From the NCBI GenBank assembly GCA_000231825.2, contig JH720327.1, positions 383,111 to 437,360 of the forward strand: 54,250 nt of DNA, given 5' to 3'. Position numbers and translations under genes: made by a program. The notes below the pieces were generated by a model. That model saw only the letters and a program-made list of their open reading frames with translations, was not told where the DNA came from and searched no databases. Position 1 is the first letter of the stretch; every line of letters starts with the position of its first letter. Origin of the DNA: Tetrahymena elliotti 4EA. Its lineage: Eukaryota; Ciliophora; Oligohymenophorea; Hymenostomatida; Tetrahymenidae. Of the stretch, positions 26,721 through 38,975 are shown piece after piece.

Positions 26721-28349
26721 TCATACTAATAGACGATTACGAGTATTTTCATTTAAAATAAATTTAGTAAATAGACTCTTTCTAGCAAAAATCATTAGAA
26801 GAGCCTGTACAAGAATAAAACTGTTAAAAGTAGTGAGGGCACCAGAATTATATTCAATAAAAATATCATCATAGGAATCTTTCAAGTAGTAACCTTAGTA
26901 ATAATATTATTGCACTTATTTTATTGTTGACATGTTTGAGAAAAAATTATCATTTTGAGAAAATTTAGCACTATCTGAGAATTAGGACATATCATAATCT
27001 TTATTGCTTAAGTTACTAAAGTAGGAGAATTAAATTTAGATGCATAAAAAATAAATAGCAATACCCATCAAAGCTAATTAAATAAAAACAAATATACATA
27101 AAAAATTGGTAATTAAAGAAAACTGTTTTCCTGAATGTTTATTAGTCAATATTTAGTCCATCTTAAAGTCTTTATTTTATGTTAAATTTTTTTCCATTTT
27201 TTCTAAATACTAGATAGACTACTTATATTTGTTTTCCAAGAATCTCTCTTACTGCTCTGGTGTTGGATTCTCTCCTACTTTTTTGATTAATTCTTATTCT
27301 AATATGGTCTTTAATTTAAAAGAAATTCAATTAATTTATTCTAATAATTAACTAATAAATAAATCAATATATTATTTATTTACCTCATCGAAGTACTTGG
27401 TATAAAACTTTTTATAAAGAGACTCCAGCCTTCTTTTTTTAAATATTTTTTGATTTGAAAAAGATCTTTTCAAATTCATAGATATGTAGAATGACGCAAT
27501 ATATCTTCCTATGAGGATCAGAGGAAACTTATGCAAAAGTTCAATATCATAACAACCTTCTATTAGCTATACTGTAAACAATATTAACTGAGCCAAAAAA
27601 AAGATCACAGAAAAAAACAGAGAACGGTTAATACAACTTTGAAGGTACATTCTAATTTCATCTTCTTTCTTTCTTAAGTAAATCAACAATAAACTGCTCT
27701 AGGTAGTAATTATACTTCCATACAAAAACATAGTAAAATTGAGTGAAAAGTGCAACACCATCAAAATTATTGCTTAAAAAATAAATGGGATAAATTCTTA
27801 CTACCTTTTCATATTATTTATTAAGCTTAATGAGTATATTAGAGGGACTGTGATTATATTTGAAACAAAAATTAAATAGAAATAGAATCTAGCCTTGTAA
27901 TAATCCAAGTTGGCTTTCAATCTTTAATTATTTTAATTCTATCCTTATTCAATTAATGGTTAATTAAGATCTTCATTCTACTAATCTAATTAAGCGTCTC
28001 TATTAATACTACTGCATTAGTTAAAGCAGCTTTGATTTCCTTCTGGATTAATGTATACATGCCTTCTGTCCTCATGTCTTAATAGACTATTATCATCATC
28101 TTATTGCTATTATTCTTCATTGCTAGTAACTTGAGGATCTAAATATTTAAATATTGAATCTAAAAACATCTGTCTAAAATGTGCATTAACTATTTTTGAA
28201 AAGCTTAAAATATTTTCATCATCATGTTCATGTTTCTATTTCAGATATTTTCTTTTTTTTATGTAATTATATATTTCCACACATAAACCTAATACCGGAG
28301 GTAAAATGACTATCAAAAGTGCTACAATTAAATTCCCATTTTCAATCAT
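26721..28349 (-). CDS. Multi-pass membrane protein of unknown function (517 aa)
   Basis: Two exons, 28349-27384 and 27308-26721, flank an intron of 75 nt (GTAAATAAAT...AAATTAAAG). Both exons are whole codons (322 and 196 including stop). Residues ~6-25 form a hydrophobic helix (LIVALLIVILPPVLGL) followed by a Lys/His-rich stretch. An acidic, Gln-rich loop (EEQQQQDDD, QLDQQNEDLNQPLIEQ) precedes further hydrophobic segments around FYFYLIFVSNIITVPLIY, AIILMVLHFSLNFTMFLYG, SLFFSVIFFLAQLILFTV and PLILIGRYIASFYI. A charged coiled-coil-like region then leads to two more helices and the C-terminus RNRLLV. I recognise no family motif. It could be a channel, transporter or trafficking protein; the sequence alone does not decide. 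Confidence 0.82.
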
Positions 28350-28837
28350 TTTTTAACTTTTTAGTTTATCTAATACTTATAGAGATTTTGTTGTGTATTA
28401 AATAATTAATGATATTCATTGAAAAAATCAAATGAATTTTGTATTAAATAAGATACAAACAACAAATTAATCAAACGATTGATTGTAAATCAATTTCTCT
28501 TATTAAAACTTTTGTAAATATTTTATATTTAAATTTGTTTAAATCTAATTCATTTTATTTATCTACCAACCATACCAAGAATGAATTCTATGCTTTAAAA
28601 CCTCTGCAAATATTTAAATTATTAATTCTTATTTATTCATAAGCTTACATCTTAATTGAAATATCTAATATTTTTATAGACAACAACTACAATTTAATAA
28701 CATTTTTAGTTAAATTATTTACAAAAATAAAATTTAATTAATATTTTAAACAATAAAGGAAGTGATTATCTATTTGGTTTAAATAAATTTAATGTGTTAA
28801 ATAAATATTTTAATCTGCTTTAATGCATGCATTTTGT
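28350..28837. other. Intergenic spacer
   Basis: 488 bp of AT-rich DNA between the stop of the kinase-like gene and the start of the membrane-protein gene, both on the minus strand. Nothing else is recognised. Confidence 0.6.
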
Positions 28838-31800
28838 TCATCTTAGGCGTGGAATGAAATCGTTTATTTCAAAATCTGATTTATCAGCTTAAAAGGTCAA
28901 ATTGCAACCATGATGATCTTTTTCTTCATCATCATTATCATCGTTTTCTATTTAAATAGTATGTGATGAGTGATCAAATTTAATAGAGCTTCCTAGTCTT
29001 TACTTTTAATCTCTTGTCTTGCTATGATCTAAAATAGAATGTTAACTTGATTCTAGATAATTTCCTCTGTAACTCCTTTCACCTCTTAATGTTTCTGTGT
29101 TCAAGTTATGTGAACCAGATTAATAATTTATAGATCTTTAAGAATCTTGACGTAAAGTTTGCTTTTGTGACTTGTTTCTTGAATGATGACGAGAATGTTG
29201 GGACCTTTTCTCAGTAAATTCAACTTCTTCTACAGTCATTTATCTTAATGTTGTGAAAGATGATGTTATTTTTTTAGGTATAAATGGGATAACATCTTTT
29301 TAAGATTTGATAGCTGAGTTATTTTATATTATTTTTTTACTTCCTACACTAGAAGTATCATTTTAAAGAGCAAAATAACCATTCATCTATTAGCCATAAG
29401 TACTCAATCTTCCAAGAGTTATCTCTTTAGATTTTTTAAATTCCTCAATAAAGTTATTGTTTATTTATTTAACTTTTTTGCTTGAACATTAAACTGACTC
29501 ATTTTCATTATCTAATCCTTTTGTTGAACTTGAGTCAAACTCTAAATGTCTATTCATGCTTGCAGCTTAATTTTAGAAATCAAAATTTTTAACATGATCT
29601 ATTTCTTCTTCTTCTTCTTCTTCTTCTTCTTCTTCATCTTCATCGTCTTCTTCCTCTACCTTTTATGACACAGTACATACTATTTAAACACCTTTTACAG
29701 ATTAACTTTATTCTTCTTATTTATCTTGAGTTCTATAAGAATCAGATCTCTAGGAAGATGATTTTCCCTCTTCTTTTTCTTCAATTTCTTCTTCTTCCTC
29801 CTCCTCATCTTCGTCTTAACTATCGTTATCTAAATTGCCTTTTTAATCTTTCAAAGTTAAAAAAGCTTGGAGTTAGTTTTTAATCTCACTGGATATAAGC
29901 TTTGAGCCTCTAGGAATCCCAACAATAGATTCCATTTAATTAAAATTTTTTAAATCATAAAAAGTTTTATTTTGTCTCCTATTTTTTCTTTAAAAATGCT
30001 CAGCTTTCAAGAATTTATTTCCATTTAATTGTAAATTCTTTGCTTTTGAAAGGTCCTCTTCATCATAATCCTTAATCTCAAACATTCTTTTAAATCTTGC
30101 TAAGTCTCCATAAATTGCAAACTCTATTTCACAAAAACCACTAGGAGAAACTTACGCTTTCAATTCAAATGGTCCAATGCATCTTATAATTTCTTGTAAA
30201 ACAATTTATTCAATCTAATTAACATAAGGACTATCCGTTCCATCTAAATGGTCTTTATTTTATTTAAAAAATTAAAACAAAAAATAAAATTGTATTTAAT
30301 TACCTAACACTCCCTATAAAGTGTTATCTTCTTCTTTGTAAAAAGCAAATCGTACAAAAATAACTTGAATATCATCTTAATAGCTTTCATATATATTAAT
30401 TGAAATAGCACTAATTGATATCTTGATGCAATTAGTAATTAATGAAATAAATACTTATTTAATTCTTTTTTAGTCATTACAAATCAAAGTATCATTATCC
30501 AACTCACAAACGATATCTATATTATGATAAATATCTATCAAATATTTCAGCATATCGACAAAATTAAAATCTTCAACTTTGAACAATCCCATAGTCTGTC
30601 TATGAGAAATTCCTTTAAATTATCTTCTAATCCTTAAGAATAAAAAATAATCATACACTGAATAGCATTTATTTACTAAAATCAAGCTATTTCTAAATAT
30701 TTCTTCGAAGTTAGCTTTTACAACAACCCATCCCTATTGAATAAGAAAATTAATTTTCGCTTTTAAATTAAAAAATTACTTAATTGAAATAATTAAGGTT
30801 ATTTATTAAAGTCGTCCTGTAATTCTCTAACATATTAGTAATAAACTAATCACTTTTTTATTTTTCCTCTTTATAAAATTCAATATCCTCTCTAAGGGAT
30901 TCATCTTCAATAGAAATTACAAGTAAAGGTTTGCTATTTTAAACACTATAATAAGCAACTTTTATTTTTATCTTTTTCTTCTTATTAGGATCAATATCTT
31001 AATCAGTCTCCCCAAAAAAATAATAACCCTCCATTTCATCAAGCTATGCAAGCTCCATAGCTTCTTGGTCTAAATTAGTATATCTCTTATCATCTATTTT
31101 AGTCTTTGTTTTTGTATTTAATTTCTTCCTAAAATCAATTCAAAAAAATATTTTTAAGCTTTTAAAAAGTTAATTTTTTAAATTATCATGTTAAAAAAAC
31201 AGAAATTTTATGAAAAAGCCTCCGAGAAAATTAATTCTAAATAAAAAATCATTGGTTTTCTTTGTTTTTTTGGCTTTGAAAAAACAGAAATTTATATTTT
31301 TTTAAATTAAAATTAATCAAAAAACAATATTTTTGCCTTAGTAATAATAATAAATGAAAAATAAAATTTACTCTTGTTAAGTGTCTTATTGTTTAAAGGT
31401 AAATTGTTTTCTAATATCTTAGGAAGCAACTTTAATTCTATTGCTAACATTTTTCATGATTTTTTTTTCATTTTTTTTGATGAAATCATCAATCATTATA
31501 AAACGATGGGTAAGGTATTTCTTAAGATTTTCTTATTCTTAAAATTGTTTGAACTTAATTTTAGAGGTATCGATGTTTAGAACAACTCTTTCTAAAAATT
31601 TATTATATTTGTCTTCATCTTCCTCTTGCTATTTTATGTAAGATTAAGCAGCAGTACTACAATCAAACAAATTTAATCTCATTGTCCTGAAATCAAACTC
31701 ACTAACAAGTATTTTTAACGGAATGATTTATTGAATAATTTCTCTCCATTCTTTTTCCTTTTATTTTTTATAGTATGATCTTCTTTGAGTGAATTAATAT

Positions 31801-32619
31801 AGATAGTCTAGAGAGGATTAGACACAGCATAAATAAATAAGTATCCATGAATAATTATTTTCTAAAAACTCCCATATAATTAGTAAGCTTAGAATAATTG
31901 ACAAAGTATTTAAGAAAAAATTAAACGATCTATTTATCTAAAAATTAAATATTATTTGCTATGTTTATATTAAAAAATAGTTAACTTAACTTATTTTTGT
32001 AAATTCAAAAGCAATAAATTAAGTAGAATTTTTAATAAGTCCATAATATAAATTGAATATTGTCAACTTTTATTATATTTTGTTAAATGGTTTTTAATAA
32101 ATAACATTTATACTTAATAGAAAAAGAAGCTAAGCCATTTGGTGTCAGTTTCTAGTTTAATTTAAGATGTAATTTGTTAGAGAGATAAACATATTATAAA
32201 TGAATTAATTATATTTGAGGCAAAGAAAGCAAGTGATTAATAGTTCTAAGCATAGTATAAAACTCCTAAACAAATACAGTTGGTAATAATTATAATAAAA
32301 ATAAAAAAATTAAATTGGTAGTAGCTGCTAGTGAGCACAGTGAAAGATAAATTCCAAATGAAGAGAATACTAATTAAGGTGAGTTGCTATTTTTATTTAA
32401 ATTATAAATCAATACTAAACAAAGCTAATAATGATAATTTACTTTTTAATTCTACTTGTCTCTGAATGCTTATTCCAGCTAGTTTTACTTAAATTTCATC
32501 AAAAAATAGTTTATTGCTCCCTCTCTTTTCTTCTTCTTCTTATCATTTTTATCTTTTCTGAATTTAATTTGCTTTATCTTTTTGAAAAAGCGATTCTTAA
32601 GGTTGTTTATTTTATTCAT
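28838..32619 (-). CDS. Membrane-anchored pseudo-histidine kinase (1112 aa)
   Basis: Six exons: 32619-32443, 32386-32114, 32066-31372, 31128-30780, 30733-30304 and 30252-28838. All junctions keep phase (1113 codons). A Lys-rich N-terminus (FFKKIKQIKFRKDKND) precedes several membrane helices, then a PAS-like region (EKEWREIIQQIIPLKILVSE; later NSKPLLVISIEDESLRED). The dimerisation/H-box segment reads FITNMLENYRTTL, where kinases have F(I/L)xNMSHExRTPL, so the His is replaced by Glu483. The ATPase-like part keeps CNDQKRIKQVFISLITNCIK (N-box Asn599) but has no DxGxG (G1) and no GLGL (G2) motif. A ~350-residue tail is acidic (ten Glu in a row), Ser/Gln-rich and has no receiver domain. By family knowledge it should neither autophosphorylate nor bind ATP normally; a scaffold or sensor role is inference. 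Domain order and sequence spacing rule out a random ORF. Confidence 0.85.
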
Positions 32620-33897
32620 TTTCCTACCGAATAAATTATTAAATTTACTTCTTTCTTTGTTTACAAAATATTTTAAAAAAAGGATGCCCTTAAACTATCA
32701 AATCAAATAACAATTTTCTTTCTAAATAATTAACTAAAGCTTATATAATAACATAATCTTTTTACTTAAATAGATTAAATGTTAGTACAATAGTTAGTAG
32801 AATAAAAACAAATAATAATTATTATTTCAAGTTAGGAAATATATATTTGATGTACAGGTATTTTAAGTTAAGAAAATTATCCTTCAAAAATATATTTTAT
32901 TACTATTTTTAAATGAAATATTGCAAAAGTAATTAAACAAAGTATGAAAGGGGCTTTGTAAAAAATATCAAGAAAAATAAAAAAAATTATTATGTAAGTT
33001 TTAGTCCTTTTCAGAAGAATTTCAATATCAAATAAAATTTTATTAAAAAGATTAAAAAATTATTTTAATTCAATTAGAAAGAATTTTAGAAGATTGAACC
33101 CTTTTTTTAGTGCTTATTTTTTACTTTATAATTTTCAAAGGATTAATCAAATGAAGAAAAAATTGCTAAGTATTGTATGAGATATCACTCAAACAGAAGA
33201 GGATTTTAAAATAGTTAAAAAACTGAAATATAAATAAGTCAACTGTAATTTCAATAAAAAAAGTAATTATTTTTCTCAATTTTATTTCACTAAAAAAACA
33301 ATTTCAAGACTCAATAAACTTTTGTTAAAAAGCAACGAAGAAAATAAATAAATAAATGAATGAATTGTTTAAAAAATATTTAATTTTTTATTTATTTAAA
33401 AAGCTATTTTTCTAATTAAAACTTTATCAAACAAAAAGTTATTGATTAATTTATTTTATGTTAAAAGAATAAATAAAAGCAGATATAATTAAATTAAATT
33501 TAAAAATGATTTTCATTTAGATTATGAGAAAGAATATTTTAAAAAATATTTGAAAACTTGAAGTTTTTTTAAAGACTTTAAGAGTGTATTTTTTACTTTT
33601 AATTTTCATAGGATTGATCAGATGAATAAAAAATTGCTAACTTGAATAGATTCAAATTATTACTATATACAAAATTATACACGAAGTTTTTACTTGCTGA
33701 ATGATTATCATAATTAAAACCTTTTTTAATAAGGAATTTTCTTTTAATAAAAAATCCATATTTTTATTATTTTTTATCATGTTGCTGAACAAGGAAGGTA
33801 TTAAGTATTTATTATAGATTTCAGTATTTTAATTAGTTTGATGTTATTCTTCTTTGATTTGCTTAAGAAAAATAAAATAAACAATTATATAATAAAT
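32620..33897. other. Intergenic spacer with a diverged direct repeat
   Basis: 1.28 kb of AT-rich DNA. A ~56-bp segment at 33119-33174 (containing AAAAAATTGCTAA) recurs in diverged form at 33589-33645, about 470 bp away in the same orientation. There is no coding signal. Confidence 0.5.
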
Positions 33898-34663
33898 TCA
33901 ATCAAATTCAATTTTTTAATTTTCAGAGAGGAGCTATTATTTTTAGAATAAGATGTTATATTGTTGTTCTTCGTGTTTGTATGCCAATATTTTTTATTAA
34001 AGTAGAATTTCTAAGCTCTTAATTTGGTTTTCAAATTCTTTTTGACTTTTTTGTAACTCTAATGAAGTTTTCTTAAAGGCAGTATTTTTAACTATTACTT
34101 TATTTTCTTAGATTACTACATCTTACCAGTTTCTCATTATTTTTGTTAATGTCTTTCTGTTGTAAAATACATCCGCTTATTCTTCCATTTAACGCAAATA
34201 CTCTTCATTCTTTTGATGGCTTTTCCAACACCAAAATGTTCTTTTAAGAAGATTCTTTCCATAAATATTCTCGCAAATGTTATACATGACTCTAGATTTC
34301 TTTCTCTTTTAACCTTTGAGTACACAGAACATTTTAAAAAGACTTTCCAAACTAGATATTTTTTCTTCCCAATCATTTTTTTAGTTATCAGACATTTATT
34401 CTGAATTGCATTCTTTTTGCTATTCGAATTTCATACCTTCTTCTCTAAATGCTTTTAAACTCTTTTCAATGAACTCCTCAAAGTTTTTGCTTTAAATTTA
34501 AATAAATTTTCATAAATATTTTGTGAATTCCATCCACTCCATCAAAATATTATATTAATAATTAAATCATAATAATCAAACTAAGTGCAACCAATCCTAA
34601 AAATAAACAATTTTACTTTTCATCCTTCTCAAAGGCTGATACTGTTTTCTATACTAAGCTCAT
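33898..34663 (-). CDS. Coiled-coil protein with Sfi1/POC5-like Trp repeats (212 aa)
   Basis: A short first exon (34663-34617) and a long second (34489-33898) are joined over a 127-nt intron; the split codon gives ...KDENKNFEEF. The centre holds two evenly spaced basic/aromatic motifs, LLKRTFWCWKSHQK and TLTKIMRNWQDVV, of the L..F..W type used by centrin-binding proteins such as Sfi1 and POC5. A charged helix (EEFIEKSLKAFREEGMKFEQQK) lies before them and a long coiled coil (SLELQKSQKEFENQIKSLEI) after. Ciliates build basal bodies with many such proteins, so a basal-body role is plausible. The Trp-repeat assignment rests on only two repeats and is not secure; a generic coiled-coil protein is the alternative. 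The gene model itself is well supported by phase and composition. Confidence 0.72.
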
Positions 34664-35944
34664 TTCTTCTCTAAATAAAATACTTGCCTTATGTTTGCCT
34701 TTAAATATATTTAACTATCTATTTATTCTTTGTTTGTTAATAACGATTGTGTATTTACAAAATATTATTGTTTTAATCAAATTTATCTAAATTTTATATT
34801 TTTTGAATTTGTGATTTGATTTTATTTAAAAACAAAAAAAGAGATTCTTAATTTATTTACCAAATATAATTTAAAGATATTTTAAATAAATTTCTTATTT
34901 TAAAAGATTTTGAATAAAACCTTAGGCGTTGCCTTTTTGTTTTCAAGAAATAAAAAACTTTGTAATATTTAAGACTTTAGTTCTAATTAATAACAAATGG
35001 TAAATAAATGTTATTATATACAATCATTTATTGGTATTGATTCTTTATAAAAATAAAATATTCAGTAATTATTTTTAATAGGTTAGGGTCTATTTTAACC
35101 AACTAAAGTTTTAATAATATTTAAATTTTTTTGTGTAAATGGAGCCAAATTTGTATTTTAATTTCAAATTGAATAATGAAAAAACTTTATGATTAATAAC
35201 AGGGAAGTATTTCATTAATACTAGTGTCTTTTTAAAAATAATGATAAAATAATCAATCCTTATCATAAATAATGTAAATCCGTTTTCAAATCATATTAAA
35301 TATTTGCTAATATTTTTTAAAATTTAATTTTAATTTAAGAAAAATATTAAAATAATTTAATAAAATTTATTAAAAATAAATGAGTTTTTTAAATGTAATA
35401 TTTTTTTAATCAAAAACTTGATAAAAGATGCATGAATATCTTTCCTTAAAAAATAAAATATTAATTTTTATTCTAAAATTTATATCTTTATTTGATTTTA
35501 ACTAATTATTTTCTAATTTTAAATTTATTTTTTATCAAAAAATTATTAAATTTACATTTATAATAGTTTTCTTTTTATTTAAGTGATTTATTTTATTTGG
35601 AATTTGTCCAATATTATGATCAATTTTTATTTTAAATCTTATAAAATCGTTTATTTCAATTTTTTTAAAACAACTTCATACAACATGATATGAATTATGA
35701 TTTAAATATTCTCATTATAAACAAAGAACTCATTTTTTGTTTAATCAGAAACGCATTATAAATATTTACATATAGAGAGAGATTTTATTTAAATTAATTA
35801 ATTGATTAAAATAATAGAAATAGTTAAGCTATTTTTTAATAATCTAATTGATTCAAGCAATTTTTGTGAATAAGAGAATAATTTTAAATAATTATGTTGA
35901 TTTGCAAAGATGATTAATTAATTGAAGAAATAAGCAGTCCATAT
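34664..35944. other. Intergenic spacer
   Basis: 1.28 kb of very AT-rich DNA (long A/T runs) between two minus-strand genes. No coding frame, RNA gene or repeat is recognised. Confidence 0.6.
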
Positions 35945-38291
35945 TCAAATCCAACTTAAGTCTTTTAGGAGTTTATCAATATTTAGTTTTTCTTTTTCTT
36001 TTTGTTCCTTCTTTTAAAATAGAAAAAAATTGAAATTTTGTTGAAGAATAGTATTTTATTACTTGAGCAGAAGATTGTGGTGATTTTTCCTCTTTCTTTC
36101 TTTTTTTGTCTTTATTTTTCTTTCTTTTACGATTAGCCAATTCAAATATATCTGTAATATTATTTGGGAGGTTTTCTTTTGAATTTTTTATATAATACTA
36201 TTTAGATTGTAATTTATTTAATAAGTTCATTTGGAAGGTGTCTTCTTTTTGTTATTGTTCTTCTTCTGTATCATTAGTATCTTCCATATTGTTTATTCTA
36301 CTAAGCTCTCTTTGTATAGACTACTAGAATTTAACCTAAGATTATTTAGAATTTCTCTCATTGATAACAGATAATAAATCCTTCATTATATTCTTTTTAC
36401 ATAATAAATAAGATGAATTTAAATAAATTTTGAAAATGATTTACATCATGCTAAGGGGAATCAACACCATTTTATGGTGAATATTTTAGAATAGAAGGTG
36501 ATAAATTTTATCTACTAATGAGTTTTTTATAGTTTTTTTCAGGTGTCCCTTCATGATTTGGATTTTTAACTACCCAATTTACTGTTTTCAGTAAGGAAGT
36601 AGGACTAAGGGGTGGTGATTCTAAGTTTTATTGTTATTAATTTGTATTTTCTTTTTACATTTAAGGTGTTTAATTTGCACTTGATGGTATTCCTGTAAGT
36701 TTTTTAGGAGTAGGAGATTACATCTGTTATTGCTAATATTATTATGACAACTACAATTACTATTATTGTTGTTGTTATTGTTATTGCTATTGTTATGGCT
36801 ATTATCTGAAATCTTACTTTTACCTATTCTTTTCCTAATAATTTTGATAGCTTCTTTCATCAAAAAAGGAGAAAAATGAGTCATAATGCTAGAGACTTAT
36901 TTCTTGCTAAAAATTTGTTAATTCATCTAATACCTATTATGAAGAAGTTGGATATGATGAGATAAATTTTTATATTATACAAGCGGGGAAGATATATTCT
37001 ACACTTTCATCTTCTAGTTTTGCTCTTTATATTCTCCATTTTAAAATTTTTCTTAAAAAATACTATTATTATTCATTATAATTTCTGTCTATGCAGAACA
37101 TTTCAAAGTGTTTTTCAAGCAAATTTTCTTAGAGAAGATTTTCAAGTTATTTTAAGCTCAAACAAGAAGCAAATTAGCTCTTATTAAATAATTCTTCAAG
37201 CTTGCTTCTATCAATTTAAAGTATATTATTGGTCAGGATAGATAGAATTCTTAAAGGGAAATAACTAAAGGCTCTTAAGTAGTTAATTTCATTCAAGCTT
37301 AACGGTCTTTTACGATAATCAAAATTTTGTAGAATTTTTTAGAAAGGATAATTCAATAAAGTTCCACATAAATAAGAAATAATTGAAGGTAAGTTTAACT
37401 CTTTTAAATACAAACTCAAATCAATGCTATTAACTATATTTAATATTCCAAAATCTCTGTAAAGCCAGTTTATCTTTTCTTGTAAATCTAATGTTATTTT
37501 TAAAATCTATTTATCCAAAAATATTTCTTTCAATCTGTGTATTTCATTTCTTAAGCTTAAGCAATCTATGATGTAATCCTGGTCAATTGTACTAATCTTT
37601 AATTTTAAAAAATGACTATTAAAATAATCTTTTCTTTTAACTTTTAAATAAAATATTTCAATCAAATGATCTGCTTTAGAAAGATTGAAAGCTAAAATGA
37701 ATGAAACGATTCAAGTTTCTAAATTAAGAATCATCCATCTATTTATAAAAAATAATTAATACCTCTAGAAAGCATACAAACCCATAGAAGCTTCTGTAAG
37801 TATTAAAGTGCACATCCCAACATATAACTCCTGTGTTCCTCAACTATTTAAACAAAATAAAATTAAAAAATTGTAAATCTTAATCAATAAAACTTTTTAC
37901 TAACTCTAACATTCTTTTGAATTCTTAGTCTGTTTTTATGTAGAGAGACTTGGATTGGTCTTTATCAAAATCGAAGGTAAAACATGCTTATATATTCCTT
38001 AAATTTTGAAAGAATTTAATTTCATTATATGGCATAATCTTATTTTGGATAGATTTAATATTTTCTCTAAGTTAGCCTTAAGACTAATTCTACTATTAAA
38101 GCTTATTTGCCTAACTGAAATAGCTATCATTGAATAGCAGCTAAGGCTTAGAGATGTTTTCGAAAGTTAAATTTATATTCTCATTAATAAGGTCTATGTT
38201 TAAGATTGTTATTTAATGATCATGTTACATAATTTTGCAAGAAAAATAAATAAAATTTCTTACATTTATTATTGCCAAAAAGATTCTTCAT
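35945..38291 (-). CDS. PolyQ, SP/TP-rich, probably nuclear protein (679 aa)
   Basis: Six exons: 38291-38264, 38193-37901, 37838-37763, 37691-36445, 36392-36063 and 36010-35945. Introns are 70, 62, 71, 52 and 52 nt and all phases agree (680 codons). The first ~430 residues are a helical, Leu-rich domain (EHRSYMLGCALQYLQKLLWV; LQEKINWLYRDFGILNIV) I cannot assign. Next comes a Gln tract encoded mainly by TAA, TAG and CAA, then a cluster of proline-directed sites (SPTPKK, SPPLSPTS, SPSILK, SPQNG, SPQH) such as cyclin-dependent or MAP kinases use. The C-terminus has a strongly basic NRKRKKNKDKKRKKEEK stretch like a nuclear localisation signal. The helical domain could be a new fold or a diverged known one. 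Nuclear localisation is inferred from the basic cluster. Confidence 0.78.
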
Positions 38292-38975
38292 GGTGATTTA
38301 TATTCTTAACAATAAACTAATTTATATGGTAATGTGCTAATTCTATTTAAGATCGCTAACTCTATTATAAAGAAAAATTCTATCAAGTTTATCTATCAAA
38401 ATAAATCTTTTTTTCAGAATGTTAATTATTAGAAATCAAATTAAAGGCTAATTAATTGAGTGTCTTAAATTGCTTAGCCAAATATTTATGAAAAATAATT
38501 ATCAAAATTCAACACATCCAAAATATTGAAATATCAATTCAAAAAGTATGAAATATTTAACGTTAATTATTTTGCCTAACAAACAAATAAAAAAATAAAT
38601 TGATTGATTGATAGATATTAATTTCTATAAAAATTATTTATGTATTCAAGTGAAAAGTTGTTAAGAAAATAAATCAAAAATAATAGTAAATATAGATTAT
38701 GATACAAACAATTTGTGGGGAAGATAGATTAGATTATAAGCATTAATTTACTTTGAAAATAGTAAATCTTTAGTAATAAATAAATGGAAATATTGTTTTA
38801 ATATATTTTTAAGGGAATTAATTATTGATTTACAATAAATTATGGGTTTTTGTTATCATTGTTATTATTTTCAAACACCATCATTTAATTAATTAGTTTT
38901 TGTTAATATAAGATTCAAGAGATAGTTTTATTTTTGTTGTTTTTACTATTATATTACAATAATTATTATTAGGTT
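38292..38975. other. Intergenic spacer
   Basis: 684 bp of AT-rich DNA between the stop of the left RBR gene and the start of the polyQ gene. Nothing else is recognised. Confidence 0.6.

Noticed and set aside
34146..34376. Lys/Arg-rich minus frame overlapping the coiled-coil gene
   Set aside because: The alternative frame is longer, ends at TGA, joins a first exon in phase and has regular coiled-coil and Trp motifs.
36621..36884. Asn-rich frame on the minus strand starting MTHFSPF
   Set aside because: It is the shifted frame of a Gln tract; the in-phase exon continuing on both sides reads Gln and then SP/TP motifs.
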